Assembly: GCA_022793355.1 (NCBI GenBank)
Contig: JAAWCR010000130.1
Span: 1 to 5,917 of the forward strand
Direction: 5' to 3'
Length of the DNA: 5,917 nt
Origin: Lawsonibacter sp.
GTDB lineage: Bacteria > Bacillota > Clostridia > Oscillospirales > Oscillospiraceae
Part shown: positions 5,683 through 5,917 of the stretch, in pieces
How positions within the stretch are numbered: position 1 is the stretch's first letter
Layout: every line of letters starts with the position of its first letter
Translations under genes and position numbers: made by a program
The notes under the pieces: model-generated
Databases searched by the model: none
What the model saw: the letters and a program-made list of their open reading frames with translations, nothing else
What the model was told of the DNA's origin: nothing

Positions 5683-5917
5683 ATGAAACTGTACCGTAAG
5701 CTCACCGCGATCTGCCTGACAGCCGCCCTGGCTGTCGGCATGGCTGTCACAGCCTCCGCGGACGTCTCGCCGGTGTCGGTGACCGTCAACGGAGAGACCG
5801 CCAGCACCTCCGCTTACATCAACTCCGACTGGCGGACCATGGTTCCGGCGGAGACCGCCAAGGCCCTGGGGGTGGACTACTCTGTTCAGGGGAACAGCGT
5901 CACCTTTACCGCCGGCA
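5683..5917 (+). CDS. Second secreted stalk-domain protein, 3' truncated by window end
   Basis: The first 78 residues are visible. A Sec signal peptide with the same ASA cleavage site is followed by the start of a copper amine oxidase N-terminal-like stalk domain. It differs from the upstream hydrolase at only six residues (M10I, A18V, S19G, I22V, K38E, V56A). ATG 5683 follows GGAAGGGA (5665-5672) with 10 bases of spacing. Whether the unseen part is another alpha/beta hydrolase or a different module on the same N-terminal cassette cannot be decided here. It has its own promoter, so it is probably transcribed separately from the first copy. Confidence 0.85.
   Translation, partial: MKLYRKLTAICLTAALAVGMAVTASADVSPVSVTVNGETASTSAYINSDWRTMVPAETAKALGVDYSVQGNSVTFTAG

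Larger units (their letters stand above)
5579..5917 (+). repeat. Direct repeat copy 2: promoter, leader, signal peptide and stalk start
   Basis: This is the partner of 3367-3705, aligned gap-free at an offset of 2212 bases and cut by the window end. Many coding differences are synonymous, indicating selection on the protein since duplication or gene conversion. The leader retains the GAGAG and CTCTCTAAAA blocks and GGAAGGGATGAT while other bases have drifted. Confidence 0.9.

Overview
The window looks like chromosomal DNA from a moderately GC-rich, low-GC-lineage Gram-positive gut anaerobe, most likely a Clostridia member of the Oscillospiraceae (Flavonifractor/Lawsonibacter/Oscillibacter type). 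The basis is purine-rich Shine-Dalgarno sites before every gene, near-consensus SigA promoters lying in AT-rich islands, and secreted proteins with an N-terminal 'copper amine oxidase N-terminal-like' stalk domain, which are common in that group. The taxonomic placement is inference; no rRNA or other marker gene is present. All supported genes are on the + strand.

Left part (1-3322): a complete sodium:solute symporter (44-1618) ends in a very strong hairpin terminator. After a GC-rich, potentially structured intergenic stretch comes a PF04909-type amidohydrolase (1790-2635). Fifty-five bases later is a YbaK/ProX-type aminoacyl-tRNA editing protein (2691-3266), closed by a second strong terminator (3278-3322). 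The amidohydrolase and the editing protein may be co-transcribed. The transporter and amidohydrolase could form an uptake/catabolism pair, but the terminator between them argues for separate transcripts, and nothing in the sequence reveals a shared substrate.

Right part (3367-5917): an exact-consensus SigA promoter (TTGACA, 17 bases, TATAAT) drives a 647-residue secreted protein with a signal peptide, stalk domain, probable Ig-like domain and alpha/beta-hydrolase domain (probable triad Ser449, Asp527, His573). It ends in a terminator near 5498-5532. A second gene then starts at 5683 and runs off the window. Its promoter, 5' leader, signal peptide and stalk domain copy those of the first gene without a single insertion or deletion, at a constant offset of 2212 bases.

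The least expected observation is in the duplicated leaders. Both contain a seven-codon reading frame with its own Shine-Dalgarno site, a start codon (ATG in one copy, GTG in the other) and the same TAA stop. It sits inside a leader hairpin that pairs over its ribosome-binding region. This could be a leader-peptide or translation-coupled control element for a family of secreted stalk-domain proteins, but with only two paralogous copies the evidence is suggestive, not conclusive.
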